Assembly: GCF_018638295.1 (NCBI RefSeq)
Contig: NZ_JABTTS010000001.1
Span: 1 to 64,000, forward strand
Direction: 5' to 3'
Length of the DNA stretch: 64,000 bases
Source of the DNA: Streptomyces sp. CHD11
GTDB lineage: Bacteria > Actinomycetota > Actinomycetes > Streptomycetales > Streptomycetaceae
In this document: positions 31,773 through 41,485 of the stretch, in pieces
Layout: each line of letters starts with the position of its first letter
How positions within the stretch are numbered: position 1 is the first letter of the stretch
The notes under the pieces: generated by a model
Databases searched by the model: none
What the model was told of the DNA's origin: nothing
What the model saw: only the letters and a program-made list of their open reading frames with translations
Translations under genes and position numbers: made by a program

Positions 31773-34700
31773 GTGAGTGTGGTTCTCTTCCGTCGCCCGC
31801 CTCGTCGCCGGGCCCCGGACATGCCCGAGGGGGAGCTGAGCCTCCAGGAGCCGCCCACCCTGCCGGAGGTGGTGCCCGACAGCTCCGCGGTGTGGAACTA
31901 CCTGCCCATGGGGATGATGTCGGCGTCGATGATGCTGATGTTCGTCCGCATGGGCAACGGCAGTTCGGCCCTCGGCTACACCGCCCTGGTCCTGATGGTG
32001 GCCGCCTCGGGCCTGATGATCCTGGGGCAGTTCATGCGGCGGGCGGGCGACCGGAAGCGGCGGCTGAAGGGGGAGCGGCGGGACTACCTGCGCTATCTGC
32101 GCCAGACCCGGCAGCAGGTGCGCGGGGCCTTCGTCCAGCAGCAGTACGCCCTGTCGTGGCGGCACCCCGAGCCGGCGGCGCTGTTGTCGCTGGCCCGAAC
32201 CTCGCGGTTGTGGGAACGCAGGCCCGGGCAGGACGACTTCGGCGAGGCCCGGCTCGCGGTGGGCGCCCAGCGGCTGGGGCTGCGGCTGGCCCCGATGTCC
32301 ACCAAGCCGGTGGAGGACCTGGAGCCGCTGTCCGCGCACGCCCTGCGGAGCTTCATCCGGGCGTACGCCACCGTGCCCGACCAGCCCATCGCCCTGTCCC
32401 TGCAGGCTTGGTCCCGCGTCCTGTGCCGGGGTGAGGAGAAGCACATCCGGGACGCCATACGGGCCGTCATCGCCCAACTCGCCGTGTTCCACTCCCCCGA
32501 GGACCTGTGGCTGGCTTTCTGCGTGTCGGAGGAGCGGCGTCCCGACTACGACTGGGTGAAGTGGCTTCCGCACGCGCAGCAGCCCGAGGCGCAGGACGAC
32601 GCCGGGCCGGTGCGGCGGGTGGTCACCACCATGGGGGGCCTGGAGGAGATGCTGGGCGCCGAGTTCCAGGAGCGGCCGGCGTTCGACCCGGAGGCGCTAC
32701 CGGGCCAGGAGGAGCCGTTCACGGTGATCGTGGTGGACCACGGGAGTGTGCCCAACGGTCACCGGTTCGACGGGACCGGGTTCCGCAACGCGGTGGTCAT
32801 CGATCTGTCCGGCGAGCTGACCTGGCGCCCCGGACGCACCACTCTGCGGCTGGAGTTCAACGAGGAGGAGGGGAGCGGCACGGAGGGCGGCGGCGCCACC
32901 GTGAGCCTGGTGCGCACCGACCGGAACCGGCAGGAGCAGCGCACCCTCCTGGGCCGCCCGGACCGTCTGGGCCCGGCCGTCGCGCGGTCAGTGGCGATGC
33001 GGCTGTCGCCGTACCGGATGGCGTTCGGCGGTGACAGCGCCGAACCGATGTCCGCGGACATCGAGCTGACGTCGCTGCTGGGGATCGCGAACCTGCACCG
33101 GTTGCAGCCGCTGGACCTGTGGTCGCGGCGGGGCGAGTCGGACCGGCTGCGGGTGCCCATCGGCATCAGCTCCGAGGGCCGGCCGGTCGAGCTGGACATC
33201 AAGGAGTCCGCGCAGGGCGGCATGGGCCCGCACGGCATGCTGATCGGGGCGACCGGTTCGGGCAAGAGCGAGACCCTGCGGACCCTGGTCCTGGCTCTGG
33301 CGCTGACCCACTCGTCGGACACCCTCAACTTCGTCCTGGTCGACTTCAAGGGCGGGGCCACCTTCCTCGGTCTGGACGAACTCCCGCACACCTCCGCGGT
33401 CATCACCAACCTGGCGGACGAGGTATCCCTGGTCGCCCGCATGCAGGACGCCCTGCACGGTGAGCTGATGCGGCGTCAGGAACTTCTGCGGGCGGCCGGG
33501 AACTACACCTCGGCCCTGGAGTACGAACGGGCCCGGGCGGCGGGCACCCCGCTCCAGCCCCTGCCCAGCCTGTTCGTCGTGGTCGACGAGTTCAGTGAAC
33601 TACTGTCGGCGCACCGGGAGTTCATGGAGCTTTTCGTGATGATCGGCCGGCTGGGCCGCAGTCTCGGGGTCCATCTCCTGCTGGCGTCCCAGCGGCTGGA
33701 CGAGGGGCGGATGCACCAGTTGGAGAGCCATCTTTCCTACCGCATCGGGCTGCGCACTTTCTCCGCCATGGAGAGCCGGGGTGTCCTCGGGGTGCCGGAC
33801 GCCTACCGGCTGCCGTCCCAGCCGGGCAGCGGCTACCTGAAGAGCGGCGTCGAGGAGCTGACCCGCTTCCGCGCCGCGTACGTCTCGGGGACCTACGAGC
33901 ACCGCAGCGGGCCGTCCGTGCAGGCCCGGGCGGCCGGGCAGGTGGTGCCGTGGACCACGGAGTGGGTGGCCCCGCGTCCCGCGCCGGAACCCCCCGAGGA
34001 GACCGAGGAGACGGAGCCCGCGCCGGAGGAGGAGACGGGCACGGCGCAGTCCCTGCTGGCCACCGCCCTGGACCGGCTGCGCGGGGCCGGGCCGCCCGCC
34101 CACCAGGTGTGGCTGCCGCCCCTGGACACCCCGCCGTCCCTGGACCAGCTCCTGCCCCCGCTGGCCCCGCATCCGGAGTACGGTCTGACCACCGCGGGCT
34201 GGGCGGGCCGCGGCCGTCTGACGGTGCCGGTGGGCATCGTGGACCGGCCCTTCGACCAGGTGCGCGACCTGCTGACCGTCGACCTGTCCGGCGCCGGGGG
34301 ACACGTGGCCATCGCGGGCGGCCCGCAGAGCGGCAAGAGCACCGTCGTCCGCACCCTGATATCGGCGCTGGTCCTGACCCACAGTCCGCGCGAGGTCCAG
34401 TTCTACTGTCTCGACTTCGGCGGCGGGTCGCTGGCCCCGCTGGCCGGACTGCCGCATGTCGGCTCGGTGGCCGCGCGGGTCGATGCCGAGCGGATCGGGC
34501 GGACGGTCGCGGAGGTCGTCGCGATCCTGGAGAAGCGGGAGAAGCTCTTTCTCCAGCACGGGGTGACCTCGATGCCCGCCTACCGGGCCCGCCGGGCGGC
34601 CGGGGAGTTCGCCGACGAGCCGCACGGCGACGTGTTCGTGGTGATCGACGGCTGGTCCACCGTCCGCCAGGACCACCAGGACCTGATGCAGACATTCACC

Positions 34701-35801
34701 CGGATCGCCTCCCGGGGACTCAACTACGGCATCCACCTGGTCGTCACCACGGCCCGCTGGGTGGAGCTGACCGCCGGGGTGCGGGACCAGTCCGGCACCC
34801 GGATCGAGCTGCGGATGGGCGACCCGATCGAGTCCATGGTCGACTCGCGCCGGGCGCGGAGTGTGCCCGCCTCCCCCGGCCGCGGTCTGACCGTCGACAC
34901 CAAGCTGCACTTCCTCGCCGCCCTCCCGCGGATCGACGGCGTGGAGAGCGCGGAGGACCTGACGGCGGGCGCCGCCGCGCTGATCGAGGACGTCAGGGAG
35001 CACTGGAGCGGTCAGGAGGCGCCCGAGGTACGGCTGTTGCCCGCGCTCGTCTCCAGCGGCGCCCTGCCGGAGCCGCAGGTGGCCACGGAGGGGGGCGGGC
35101 TGCGGGTCGCCCTGGGCCTCGAGGAGAACGGACTGGGACCCGCCTGGCACGACTTCGCGACCACCCCACACCTGATCGCGGTCGGCGACACGGAGAGCGG
35201 CAAGACCAACCTGCTGCGCCTGGTCGCCCGGGCGATCACCGACCGGTACACCCCCGAGGAGGCCCGGGTGCTGCTGGTGGACTACCGGCGGGACCTGGCC
35301 GACGCGGTGCCGGAGGAGTACCGGCTCGGACACGCCGTCTCCATCGACGCCCTGCGCGACCTGGTCAACGGCGCGGCCCGGGCCATCAAACTCCGGGTGC
35401 CGGGTCCGGACATCACTCCGGCCCGGATGCGGCTGAGCGACTGGTGGACGGGGCCGCGGCTGTTCGTCCTGGTCGACGACTACGACATGATCGGCGCGGG
35501 CCCGGGCAACAACCCGTTCATGCCGCTCCTGGACCATCTCGCCCTCGGGTACGAGGTGGGTCTGCACATGGTGGTCGCGCGGTCGGCGTCCGGGGCCGGG
35601 CGCGGACTCCAGGAGGCCCTGATGCGCCGCCTCCAGGAGGTCAACTCGCCCGCGCTGCTGATGTCCTGCCCGCCCACCGAGGGGTATCTCTTCGGCAACG
35701 TGAAGCCGCGCATCCTGCCCACCGGGCGGGCCCTGCGGGTAGCCCGGCGCGCGGCGACGCTGGTACAGACGGCGCAGCTGGACGACTCCGGGACGAGCTG
35801 A
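31773..35801 (+). CDS. eccC: Type VII secretion ATPase EccC (fused EccCa/EccCb)
   Basis: The product is 1,342 residues from the GTG at 31773, chosen because AGGAGG sits 6 bp upstream. Two membrane helices lie at about 41-86. Three FtsK/SpoIIIE ATPase domains follow, with Walker A motifs GATGSGKS (492-499), GGPQSGKS (849-856) and GDTESGKT (1138-1145). Domain 1 has a full Walker B (SLFVVVDEFSELL). Domains 2 and 3 have VFVVIDGWS and LFVLVDDYD, so the catalytic Glu is missing or replaced. This agrees with EccC family knowledge that domain 1 is the regulated motor and the C-terminal domains bind substrate signal sequences. The two halves, separate genes in some ESX systems, are fused here. Confidence 0.95.
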   Translation: MSVVLFRRPPRRRAPDMPEGELSLQEPPTLPEVVPDSSAVWNYLPMGMMSASMMLMFVRMGNGSSALGYTALVLMVAASGLMILGQFMRRAGDRKRRLKGERRDYLRYLRQTRQQVRGAFVQQQYALSWRHPEPAALLSLARTSRLWERRPGQDDFGEARLAVGAQRLGLRLAPMSTKPVEDLEPLSAHALRSFIRAYATVPDQPIALSLQAWSRVLCRGEEKHIRDAIRAVIAQLAVFHSPEDLWLAFCVSEERRPDYDWVKWLPHAQQPEAQDDAGPVRRVVTTMGGLEEMLGAEFQERPAFDPEALPGQEEPFTVIVVDHGSVPNGHRFDGTGFRNAVVIDLSGELTWRPGRTTLRLEFNEEEGSGTEGGGATVSLVRTDRNRQEQRTLLGRPDRLGPAVARSVAMRLSPYRMAFGGDSAEPMSADIELTSLLGIANLHRLQPLDLWSRRGESDRLRVPIGISSEGRPVELDIKESAQGGMGPHGMLIGATGSGKSETLRTLVLALALTHSSDTLNFVLVDFKGGATFLGLDELPHTSAVITNLADEVSLVARMQDALHGELMRRQELLRAAGNYTSALEYERARAAGTPLQPLPSLFVVVDEFSELLSAHREFMELFVMIGRLGRSLGVHLLLASQRLDEGRMHQLESHLSYRIGLRTFSAMESRGVLGVPDAYRLPSQPGSGYLKSGVEELTRFRAAYVSGTYEHRSGPSVQARAAGQVVPWTTEWVAPRPAPEPPEETEETEPAPEEETGTAQSLLATALDRLRGAGPPAHQVWLPPLDTPPSLDQLLPPLAPHPEYGLTTAGWAGRGRLTVPVGIVDRPFDQVRDLLTVDLSGAGGHVAIAGGPQSGKSTVVRTLISALVLTHSPREVQFYCLDFGGGSLAPLAGLPHVGSVAARVDAERIGRTVAEVVAILEKREKLFLQHGVTSMPAYRARRAAGEFADEPHGDVFVVIDGWSTVRQDHQDLMQTFTRIASRGLNYGIHLVVTTARWVELTAGVRDQSGTRIELRMGDPIESMVDSRRARSVPASPGRGLTVDTKLHFLAALPRIDGVESAEDLTAGAAALIEDVREHWSGQEAPEVRLLPALVSSGALPEPQVATEGGGLRVALGLEENGLGPAWHDFATTPHLIAVGDTESGKTNLLRLVARAITDRYTPEEARVLLVDYRRDLADAVPEEYRLGHAVSIDALRDLVNGAARAIKLRVPGPDITPARMRLSDWWTGPRLFVLVDDYDMIGAGPGNNPFMPLLDHLALGYEVGLHMVVARSASGAGRGLQEALMRRLQEVNSPALLMSCPPTEGYLFGNVKPRILPTGRALRVARRAATLVQTAQLDDSGTS

Positions 35802-35837
35802 GCGGCCGGGGGCATCGGGGCCACCGGGGAGGCGCCC

Positions 35838-37112
35838 CTACGGCCGCCGCCAGCCCCGGGCGCGGCCGCGCGGGATCACCACCGCAGCGGCGGACACCAC
35901 CAGGACCAGCATCGCCATCGCTCCGGCGAGGACCAGGGCCCGGTCCTGGAGGACGGTGGACACCACCGGCAGCCGCAGGGGTTCGCCCTCCGCAGCGGGA
36001 TCGGCCGGGGCCCGGGAGCCGGTGGAGTACAGGGAGATCGCCGCGTACGGGTCCAGGAGGGCCGCGTCACCGGTCGGCGCGCCCGATACGATCAGCCGCT
36101 CCGCGGTCCGGGCGGCGGTCAGGTCCGGGTCGTAGGCCCGGACGAGAGCCGCGGCCCCGGCAGTGAAGGCGGCGGCCGCGGAGGACCCGGCGGCGATGAA
36201 GTGCCCGTCGCCGCGCGGCCCGATGCCGACCACCGGACCGCCGGGGGCGGCCAGGTCCGCCCCGTCGGCCCCGGCCGCGCTCTTCAGGACCGTCCCGTCG
36301 GCGGCCACCCCGATCACCGACAGGGCTCCGGGCGCGGACGCGGGCCAGTAGGCTTCCACGGGGGCGTCACCCCGCTTCGGGGCGACGTCCGGGGCGGCCG
36401 GGGCGACCACCAGGACGTCGGCCTCGGTGGCCTCCCGGACGGCGTCGGTCAGCTCCTTCCGGCCGTCGGGGAGCGCCGCCGCGACACTGACGACCTGCGC
36501 CCCGCTGTCCACCGCCGTGCGGATCCCGGCGGCGACCCGTTCGGCGGAGGGGGCACCCCGCTGGTCGGTGCCGCGCACCCCGAGAATTCGGGCCGCCGGG
36601 GCGACCCCCTGGAAGTCCGTGCCCTCGGCACGGGCCGCGGCGACGAGCCCGGCCAGGAAGGTGCCGTGGCCCACGCAGTCGGTGCCCGAGTCGCCGTCCG
36701 CCGAGACCCGGTCTCCGAGGGCCGGGGCGGTGGTGGACACCCCGGTGCCGACGACGGCGACGGTGATCCCCTCGCCCCGGGACAGCCGCCACGCGTGGGG
36801 CAGCGACAGGCTGTTCTGCGCCCAGGTCGCCCCCTTGGCGGTGCGCCCGGAGGGCCCGGTGCAGGGGTCCTCGGTGCGCAGGGCGAGCGGTATCGGCGGC
36901 AGGCTCGTGGCGCCGCCGTCCGCGGCCGGCGCGGCCGCCGGGAGCCCCGGGGCTGCCGGGTGGGCGGCCGCGGTGGGCTCCTGGACCGCGACGGCCCACA
37001 CCGTCGCCGCGGCCAGCACCCCCGCCACCCGGGACCACCGGGAGGGACGGCGTCTGGGGCCGGGGATGCGCGGTGGGGTCCGGAACGCCTGGGGTCGCCT
37101 CATGAGGCGCAT
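35838..37112 (-). CDS. mycP: Mycosin (MycP) subtilisin-like protein, catalytic Asp and Asn missing
   Basis: The product is 424 residues from the ATG at 37112. A signal peptide lies at about 28-50 (VAGVLAAATVWAVAV), the S8 fold in the middle, and a C-terminal anchor helix (LVLAGAMAMLVLVVSAAAVVI) with a basic tail, as in mycosins. His149 (CVGHGTFLAG) and the Ser311 region (AAGSSAAAAFTAGAA) are present. The strand that should carry the catalytic Asp reads VAVVGTGVS, with Gly122 in place of Asp (family VAVIDTGV). The oxyanion Asn region reads VVAPAAP instead of AAGN. The protein is therefore predicted to be inactive or atypical, and could act structurally, since MycP caps the ESX pore. It converges on eccC with a 36-bp gap. 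Confidence 0.88.
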   Translation of the reverse strand: MRLMRRPQAFRTPPRIPGPRRRPSRWSRVAGVLAAATVWAVAVQEPTAAAHPAAPGLPAAAPAADGGATSLPPIPLALRTEDPCTGPSGRTAKGATWAQNSLSLPHAWRLSRGEGITVAVVGTGVSTTAPALGDRVSADGDSGTDCVGHGTFLAGLVAAARAEGTDFQGVAPAARILGVRGTDQRGAPSAERVAAGIRTAVDSGAQVVSVAAALPDGRKELTDAVREATEADVLVVAPAAPDVAPKRGDAPVEAYWPASAPGALSVIGVAADGTVLKSAAGADGADLAAPGGPVVGIGPRGDGHFIAAGSSAAAAFTAGAAALVRAYDPDLTAARTAERLIVSGAPTGDAALLDPYAAISLYSTGSRAPADPAAEGEPLRLPVVSTVLQDRALVLAGAMAMLVLVVSAAAVVIPRGRARGWRRP

Positions 37113-37202
37113 GATAGAAGGACACACTTCGCCGCCCCTCCCCCTGGGTCGCAACGGGAGTTCGCGCGGGCGTCCGGCCCAGGGGGCCGTCGGCGCACGC
37201 GG

Positions 37203-37230
37203 TTGACCGAGGCCTTCTACTGTTTACTAC
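37203..37230 (+). promoter_or_regulatory. Candidate promoter for the eccA-like gene
   Basis: TTGACC (37203-37208) and TACTAC (37225-37230) are spaced by 16 bp, about 75 bp upstream of the GTG start at 37306. The -10 match is only moderate. The same 193-bp gap must also contain the mycP promoter on the other strand. Confidence 0.35.
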
Positions 37231-37305
37231 GGTCACCCCCGTCGCGGCCGTTCGCGCGGTGCGGACGACGCCGACGGGCGCCGACGAAGAAGAGGAGAGA
37301 CGCGC

Positions 37306-40300
37306 GTGGTACGCCAGCTGTTCACGGTCGGTCCCGACAGGTCAGAGAGGCCGGACAGCTTCCCTACCATCGGCGAAGCCCTGGCCAAGGCGCGGGCGGG
37401 GGCGGTCATCAGCGTCCTGCCCGGGCGCTACGAGGAGAACCTGCGCATCTCCCGGAGGGTGACGATCGTCGCCGACGGGGGCCGGGGCAGCGTGGAGATC
37501 GCCCCGGCCACCGGCTCCGCAGTGACCCTGGTGGCGGACGCCGTGATGCTCACCGACCTGGTGCTGCGCGGGCCCGAGGGGGAGGACGTCCCCGTCGTTG
37601 ACTCCTACCAGGGCCAAGTGGCCCTGCAAGCCTGCGACATCATCGGCACCGGCTGGGCCGCCCTGCTCAGCCGCAACGCCGGTTCGCTGGCCATGCGGGA
37701 CTGCCGGGTCACCAACCCAGCGGGCGCCGGAGTCGTGGACACCTCGGCCGAGGAGAGCGTCGTCGCGGAGTGCGTCCTGGAGGACCTGGGCAGTTCGGCG
37801 GTCGTCATCAGCGAGAAGGCACGGACCGTCATACGCGGCTGCACCATACGCGACTCCCGGGGCAACGGGGTCCTGGCCAACGGGCAGACCCGGGGCACGG
37901 TCGAGGACTGCGACATCTCCAACACCGACAAGCCAGGGGTCGCCGTCGAGCAGAACAGCACCACCCGGGTCCTCCGCAGCCGGCTGCACGACCTGGCCGT
38001 GGGCGTCCTGGTGACCAGCACCTCCCGGTCGGAGCTGACCGGACTCGACATCGTGGACACCGCCGAGCACGGCATCCTGGTCTCCGCGGGCGCCGACCCC
38101 GTCCTGCGGGAGTGCCGGGTGACCCGCGCCAAGAGCAGCGGCCTGGTAGTGACCGGCCGGTCGCGCGGGACGTACGAGGACTGCGTGTTCACCCGCTGCG
38201 GGGGCCCCGCCGTCCTGGCCACCGAGAGCGCGGCACCGGCCCTGACCCGGACCACGGTCCGGGAGTGCTCGGCCTCCGCCGCCGTGCTGCTGACCGGTGC
38301 GTCCGCGGCCGAGATCGACCACCTGGAGGTGACGGACTCCACCGGCGCCGGCCTGCGGATGCACGCCGGGGCCAATCCCCTGATCCGGCGGGCGCGGATC
38401 GTCTCCGCGGCGGGCCACGGTGTGGAGGTCCTCCAGGGCGGGCGCGGCCGGCTGGAGAACTGCCAGATCGAGAAGGCGGGCGGGGCGGCCCTGCGGGTCA
38501 CAGGCGACAGCCGCCCGCACCTCGTGAACTGCTCCCTGACGGACTCCGCGGGGCCCGGGGTCCTCGTCGACTCGGGCGGCTTCGCCGACGTCCGGGACAC
38601 GGTTGTGGAGGGCAGCGGCGCCGAGGGCTTCCGGGTCGACGAGGACGGGGAGGTGTCCGCCCTCCGCAACCGGATCCTGTCCTCCGGGGGGCACGGGGTC
38701 CTCCTCGGACCCGGCTCCCGGGCCTCCCTGAACGGCTGCGAGGTCCTCAACGGCCAGGGCGACGGCATCCGTGTGGACAGCGCCGGACCGGTCGCCGTCC
38801 TGGACTGCACGACCAACGACAACCGGGGCGCCGGCCTCCGGTACACCGCCAAGGACGGCGCGCTGACCGTGGACCGGCTCTCCAGCGCGGGCAACGGCGG
38901 CCGGGACGCCTACGAGGGGGCCCCGCCGCCCGCCACGGACCCGGCGGGCCGCGCCGGCGCGGAGCGGGACGGGTCCGATCCGCCCCCCAAACCGGAGGGC
39001 CCGGTTGAGGAGTTGGATGCCCTGGTCGGCCTGGAAGGGGTCAAGCACCAGGTCAAAAGCCTGATCAACCTGACTCGGCTGGCCCAGCGCCGAGCCAGTC
39101 TCGGCCTCCCGGCCCCGCCGATGAGCCGGCACCTGATCTTCGCGGGCGCCCCCGGCACCGGCAAGACCACTGTCGCCCGTCTCTACGGCTCCATCCTCGC
39201 CGAACTGGGCAGTCTGCGCTCCGGACACCTGGTGGAGGTCTCGCGCGCCGACCTGGTCGCGCAGGTGGTCGGCGGTACCGCGATCAAGACGACCGACGCG
39301 TTCAACCGGGCCCTCGGCGGGGTCTTGTTCGTCGACGAGGCGTACACCCTCGCCTCCGACGGCAAGAACTCCGGGGCCGACTTCGGCCGGGAGGCCGTCG
39401 ACACCCTGGTCAAGCTGATGGAGGACCACCGGGACGACGTGGTGGTCATCGCGGCCGGCTACACCAACGAGATGGACTCCTTCCTCGCCGTCAACCCCGG
39501 TCTGGCGTCCCGTTTCGCCCGCACCGTCGAGTTCGCCAACTACACCGTGGACGAACTGGTGACCATCGTGGAGACCCACTGCGAGCGGCACCGCTACGAA
39601 CTGTCCCTCGGGACCAAGGACGTCCTCGCCGCCCACTTCGGCGAAATGCACCGGGGCCCCAACTTCGGCAACGGGCGGGTGGCCCGGCAGGTGTTCGAGG
39701 AGATGGTGGACCGGCAGGCGTTCCGGCTGGCCGGCCTGGCCGAGGCCGGTGAGCAGGATCTGACCGTCCTCCTGCCGGAGGACGTCGGGGAGGCCGCTGC
39801 CGCCGCCGTCCAGGCCGCCGCCTCCGGCCACCCGGCTGACTCCCCACTGGACGAACTCGAAGCGATGATCGGCCTCGACAACGTCAAGTACGAGGTCACC
39901 GACATGATCAACCTCCTGTCGGCGTCCCAGCGGCGGGAGGCGGTCGGCCTGCCCGCCTCCCGGATCAACCGGCACCTGGTCTTCGCGGGACCTCCCGGCA
40001 CCGGCAAGACCACCGTGGCCCGGCTGTACGGCAGACTCCTGCGGTCCCTGGGCGTCCTGCCGCGCGGCCAGATCGTGGAGGTGTCCCGCGCGGATCTGGT
40101 CGGCCGTTACGTCGGACACACCGCCCAGCTCACCAAGGAGGTCTTCGAGAAGGCCCTCGGCGGGGTGCTGTTCATCGACGAGGCGTACACCCTCACCCCG
40201 CCCGGCTCGCCCTCCGACTTCGGCCGGGAGGCCGTGGACACGCTGCTGAAGCTCATGGAGGACCACCGGGACGACGTGGTCGTCATCGTCGCCGGATACA

Positions 40301-40629
40301 CCAGTGAGATGAACCGCTTCCTGTCCTCCAACCCGGGCCTGTCCTCCCGCTTCTCCCGGCACATCGAGTTCCCGGACTACAGCTCGGACGAACTGGTCGA
40401 GATCGTCCACCGGCAGGCCGCCCTGTCCGGCTTCAAGTGGGCCCCGGACGTCCCGCAGGGCCTGCTGGAGTACTTCGAGGCCCAGCCGCGCGACCGCTCC
40501 TTCGGCAACGCCCGGCTGGCCCGGCAGACCATGGAACGCATGGCCACCCGCCAGGCCCGCCGCCTGGCCGCCATGGACGCCCCCGGGATGACGGATCTCC
40601 AGACCCTGATCCTGGCCGACCTGCAGTAG
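37306..40629 (+). CDS. eccA: EccA-like protein: right-handed beta-helix fused to two AAA+ domains
   Basis: The product is 1,107 residues from a GTG with AGGAGA upstream. Residues 20-540 are right-handed parallel beta-helix repeats (units such as VLRECRVTRAKSSGLVVTG and PLIRRARIVSAAGHGVEVL). Two CbxX/CfqX-type AAA+ domains follow. Walker A motifs are GAPGTGKT (614-621) and GPPGTGKT (895-902). Walker B motifs are GVLFVDEAYTL and GVLFIDEAYTL, and both domains have SRFARTVEF or SRFSRHIEF sensor-arginine segments. Mycobacterial EccA has a TPR N-terminus and one AAA domain. Here the TPR is replaced by a beta-helix and the ATPase is doubled. The cytosolic ATPase of ESX systems is thought to prepare or release substrates. 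Confidence 0.85.
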   Translation: MVRQLFTVGPDRSERPDSFPTIGEALAKARAGAVISVLPGRYEENLRISRRVTIVADGGRGSVEIAPATGSAVTLVADAVMLTDLVLRGPEGEDVPVVDSYQGQVALQACDIIGTGWAALLSRNAGSLAMRDCRVTNPAGAGVVDTSAEESVVAECVLEDLGSSAVVISEKARTVIRGCTIRDSRGNGVLANGQTRGTVEDCDISNTDKPGVAVEQNSTTRVLRSRLHDLAVGVLVTSTSRSELTGLDIVDTAEHGILVSAGADPVLRECRVTRAKSSGLVVTGRSRGTYEDCVFTRCGGPAVLATESAAPALTRTTVRECSASAAVLLTGASAAEIDHLEVTDSTGAGLRMHAGANPLIRRARIVSAAGHGVEVLQGGRGRLENCQIEKAGGAALRVTGDSRPHLVNCSLTDSAGPGVLVDSGGFADVRDTVVEGSGAEGFRVDEDGEVSALRNRILSSGGHGVLLGPGSRASLNGCEVLNGQGDGIRVDSAGPVAVLDCTTNDNRGAGLRYTAKDGALTVDRLSSAGNGGRDAYEGAPPPATDPAGRAGAERDGSDPPPKPEGPVEELDALVGLEGVKHQVKSLINLTRLAQRRASLGLPAPPMSRHLIFAGAPGTGKTTVARLYGSILAELGSLRSGHLVEVSRADLVAQVVGGTAIKTTDAFNRALGGVLFVDEAYTLASDGKNSGADFGREAVDTLVKLMEDHRDDVVVIAAGYTNEMDSFLAVNPGLASRFARTVEFANYTVDELVTIVETHCERHRYELSLGTKDVLAAHFGEMHRGPNFGNGRVARQVFEEMVDRQAFRLAGLAEAGEQDLTVLLPEDVGEAAAAAVQAAASGHPADSPLDELEAMIGLDNVKYEVTDMINLLSASQRREAVGLPASRINRHLVFAGPPGTGKTTVARLYGRLLRSLGVLPRGQIVEVSRADLVGRYVGHTAQLTKEVFEKALGGVLFIDEAYTLTPPGSPSDFGREAVDTLLKLMEDHRDDVVVIVAGYTSEMNRFLSSNPGLSSRFSRHIEFPDYSSDELVEIVHRQAALSGFKWAPDVPQGLLEYFEAQPRDRSFGNARLARQTMERMATRQARRLAAMDAPGMTDLQTLILADLQ

Positions 40630-41032
40630 CTCCGGCGGGGACCCCGCGTGATCGGGCAGCCGGTCCGCGCACGGGGCCCCGCGGGAGGTTCAGCAGCTCG
40701 CCGATGCCCCCGTGCAGCGCTCATCCGGCACACGCGCCCCGGTCACGCACAGCACCGGTACGGGCGGCGGCGGAAAGGCGAGGTCGGAGAGCGAGGATCC
40801 AGGCAGGCCTGTGTTCGTCCAGGCTCGCTGCCGTCCGTTCAGGGTCACGGCGGGGCGAGCCGGGAGCGGAGGCCCCTGACGGCCTGGGCCGGCGCGGCTG
40901 ACGGGCTGGTGGGACATGGGCCGGTCCCCCTTTCCGGCTCCTCGCGGGACAGAGGGCCGGCGCTGTGGCGTCCAGGGAGAGTCCGGGTGGGGCAGTCAGT
41001 CCCCGGCATGGTCGGGAGGCAGGATGACGCAG
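40630..41032. other. Intergenic region, no gene recognised
   Basis: About 400 bp follow the eccA-like gene up to a transposase fragment. Frames are open in both directions by composition, but none gives a recognisable protein. It may hold deletion scars linked to the adjacent IS remnant. Confidence 0.35.
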
Positions 41033-41485
41033 GTGCCGCTTGCGTCCGTTGACCTTCTTCCCGGCGTCGAAACCCCGCGAGCCGTGGGTGACGGTGGCGT
41101 CCGCCTTCACCGACTGCGAGTCGATGACCGCCGCACTCGGCTCCTGATCACGGCCTTCGGCAACGCGGACGGTCTCGCGCAGCCGGTCGTGCAGCTCGGC
41201 CACCAGCCCCGTATCCCGCCAGCGGGTGAAGAAGGCGTACACCCGAGGCCAGGGCGGGAAGTCCGAGGGCATCGACCGCCACTTGATGCCGTTGTCGACG
41301 AGGTAGCGGATCGCGTCGAGCATCTGCCGGTGGCAGTAGCCCTCCGGCCGTCCGCCCCGGCCGGCCAGCCGTTCCGGAACCGGCAGCAGGTCCCGCACCA
41401 CGGCCCACTCGGCATCGCTCATGTCCGAGCCGTACCGGGGCCGGCGCCCCGGCCGGTCGGCTGCGTTCCCGAACCTGTGGGCGAG
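41033..41485 (-). pseudogene. IS5-family transposase, N-terminal fragment
   Basis: The reverse strand encodes RRPRYGSDMSDAEWAVVRDL, then GGRPEGYCHRQMLDAIRYLV, WRSMPSDFPPWPRVYAFFTR and AAVIDSQSVKADATV, the first half of an IS5-group transposase including the first catalytic Asp (IDSQSVK). Homology stops after DAGKKVNGRKRH at about 41033, before the second Asp and the Glu. The internal ATG is at 41422; the family often starts further upstream. The element is dead. It marks the boundary between the T7SS locus and the accessory region. Confidence 0.8.

Noticed and set aside
33600..35567. Long minus-strand frame opposite eccC
   Set aside because: The plus strand encodes three complete ATPase domains here; the reverse frame has no motifs.
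37342..40410. Over 1,000-codon minus-strand frame opposite the eccA-like gene
   Set aside because: It is a composition artefact of GC-rich codons; the plus strand carries two clear AAA domains.
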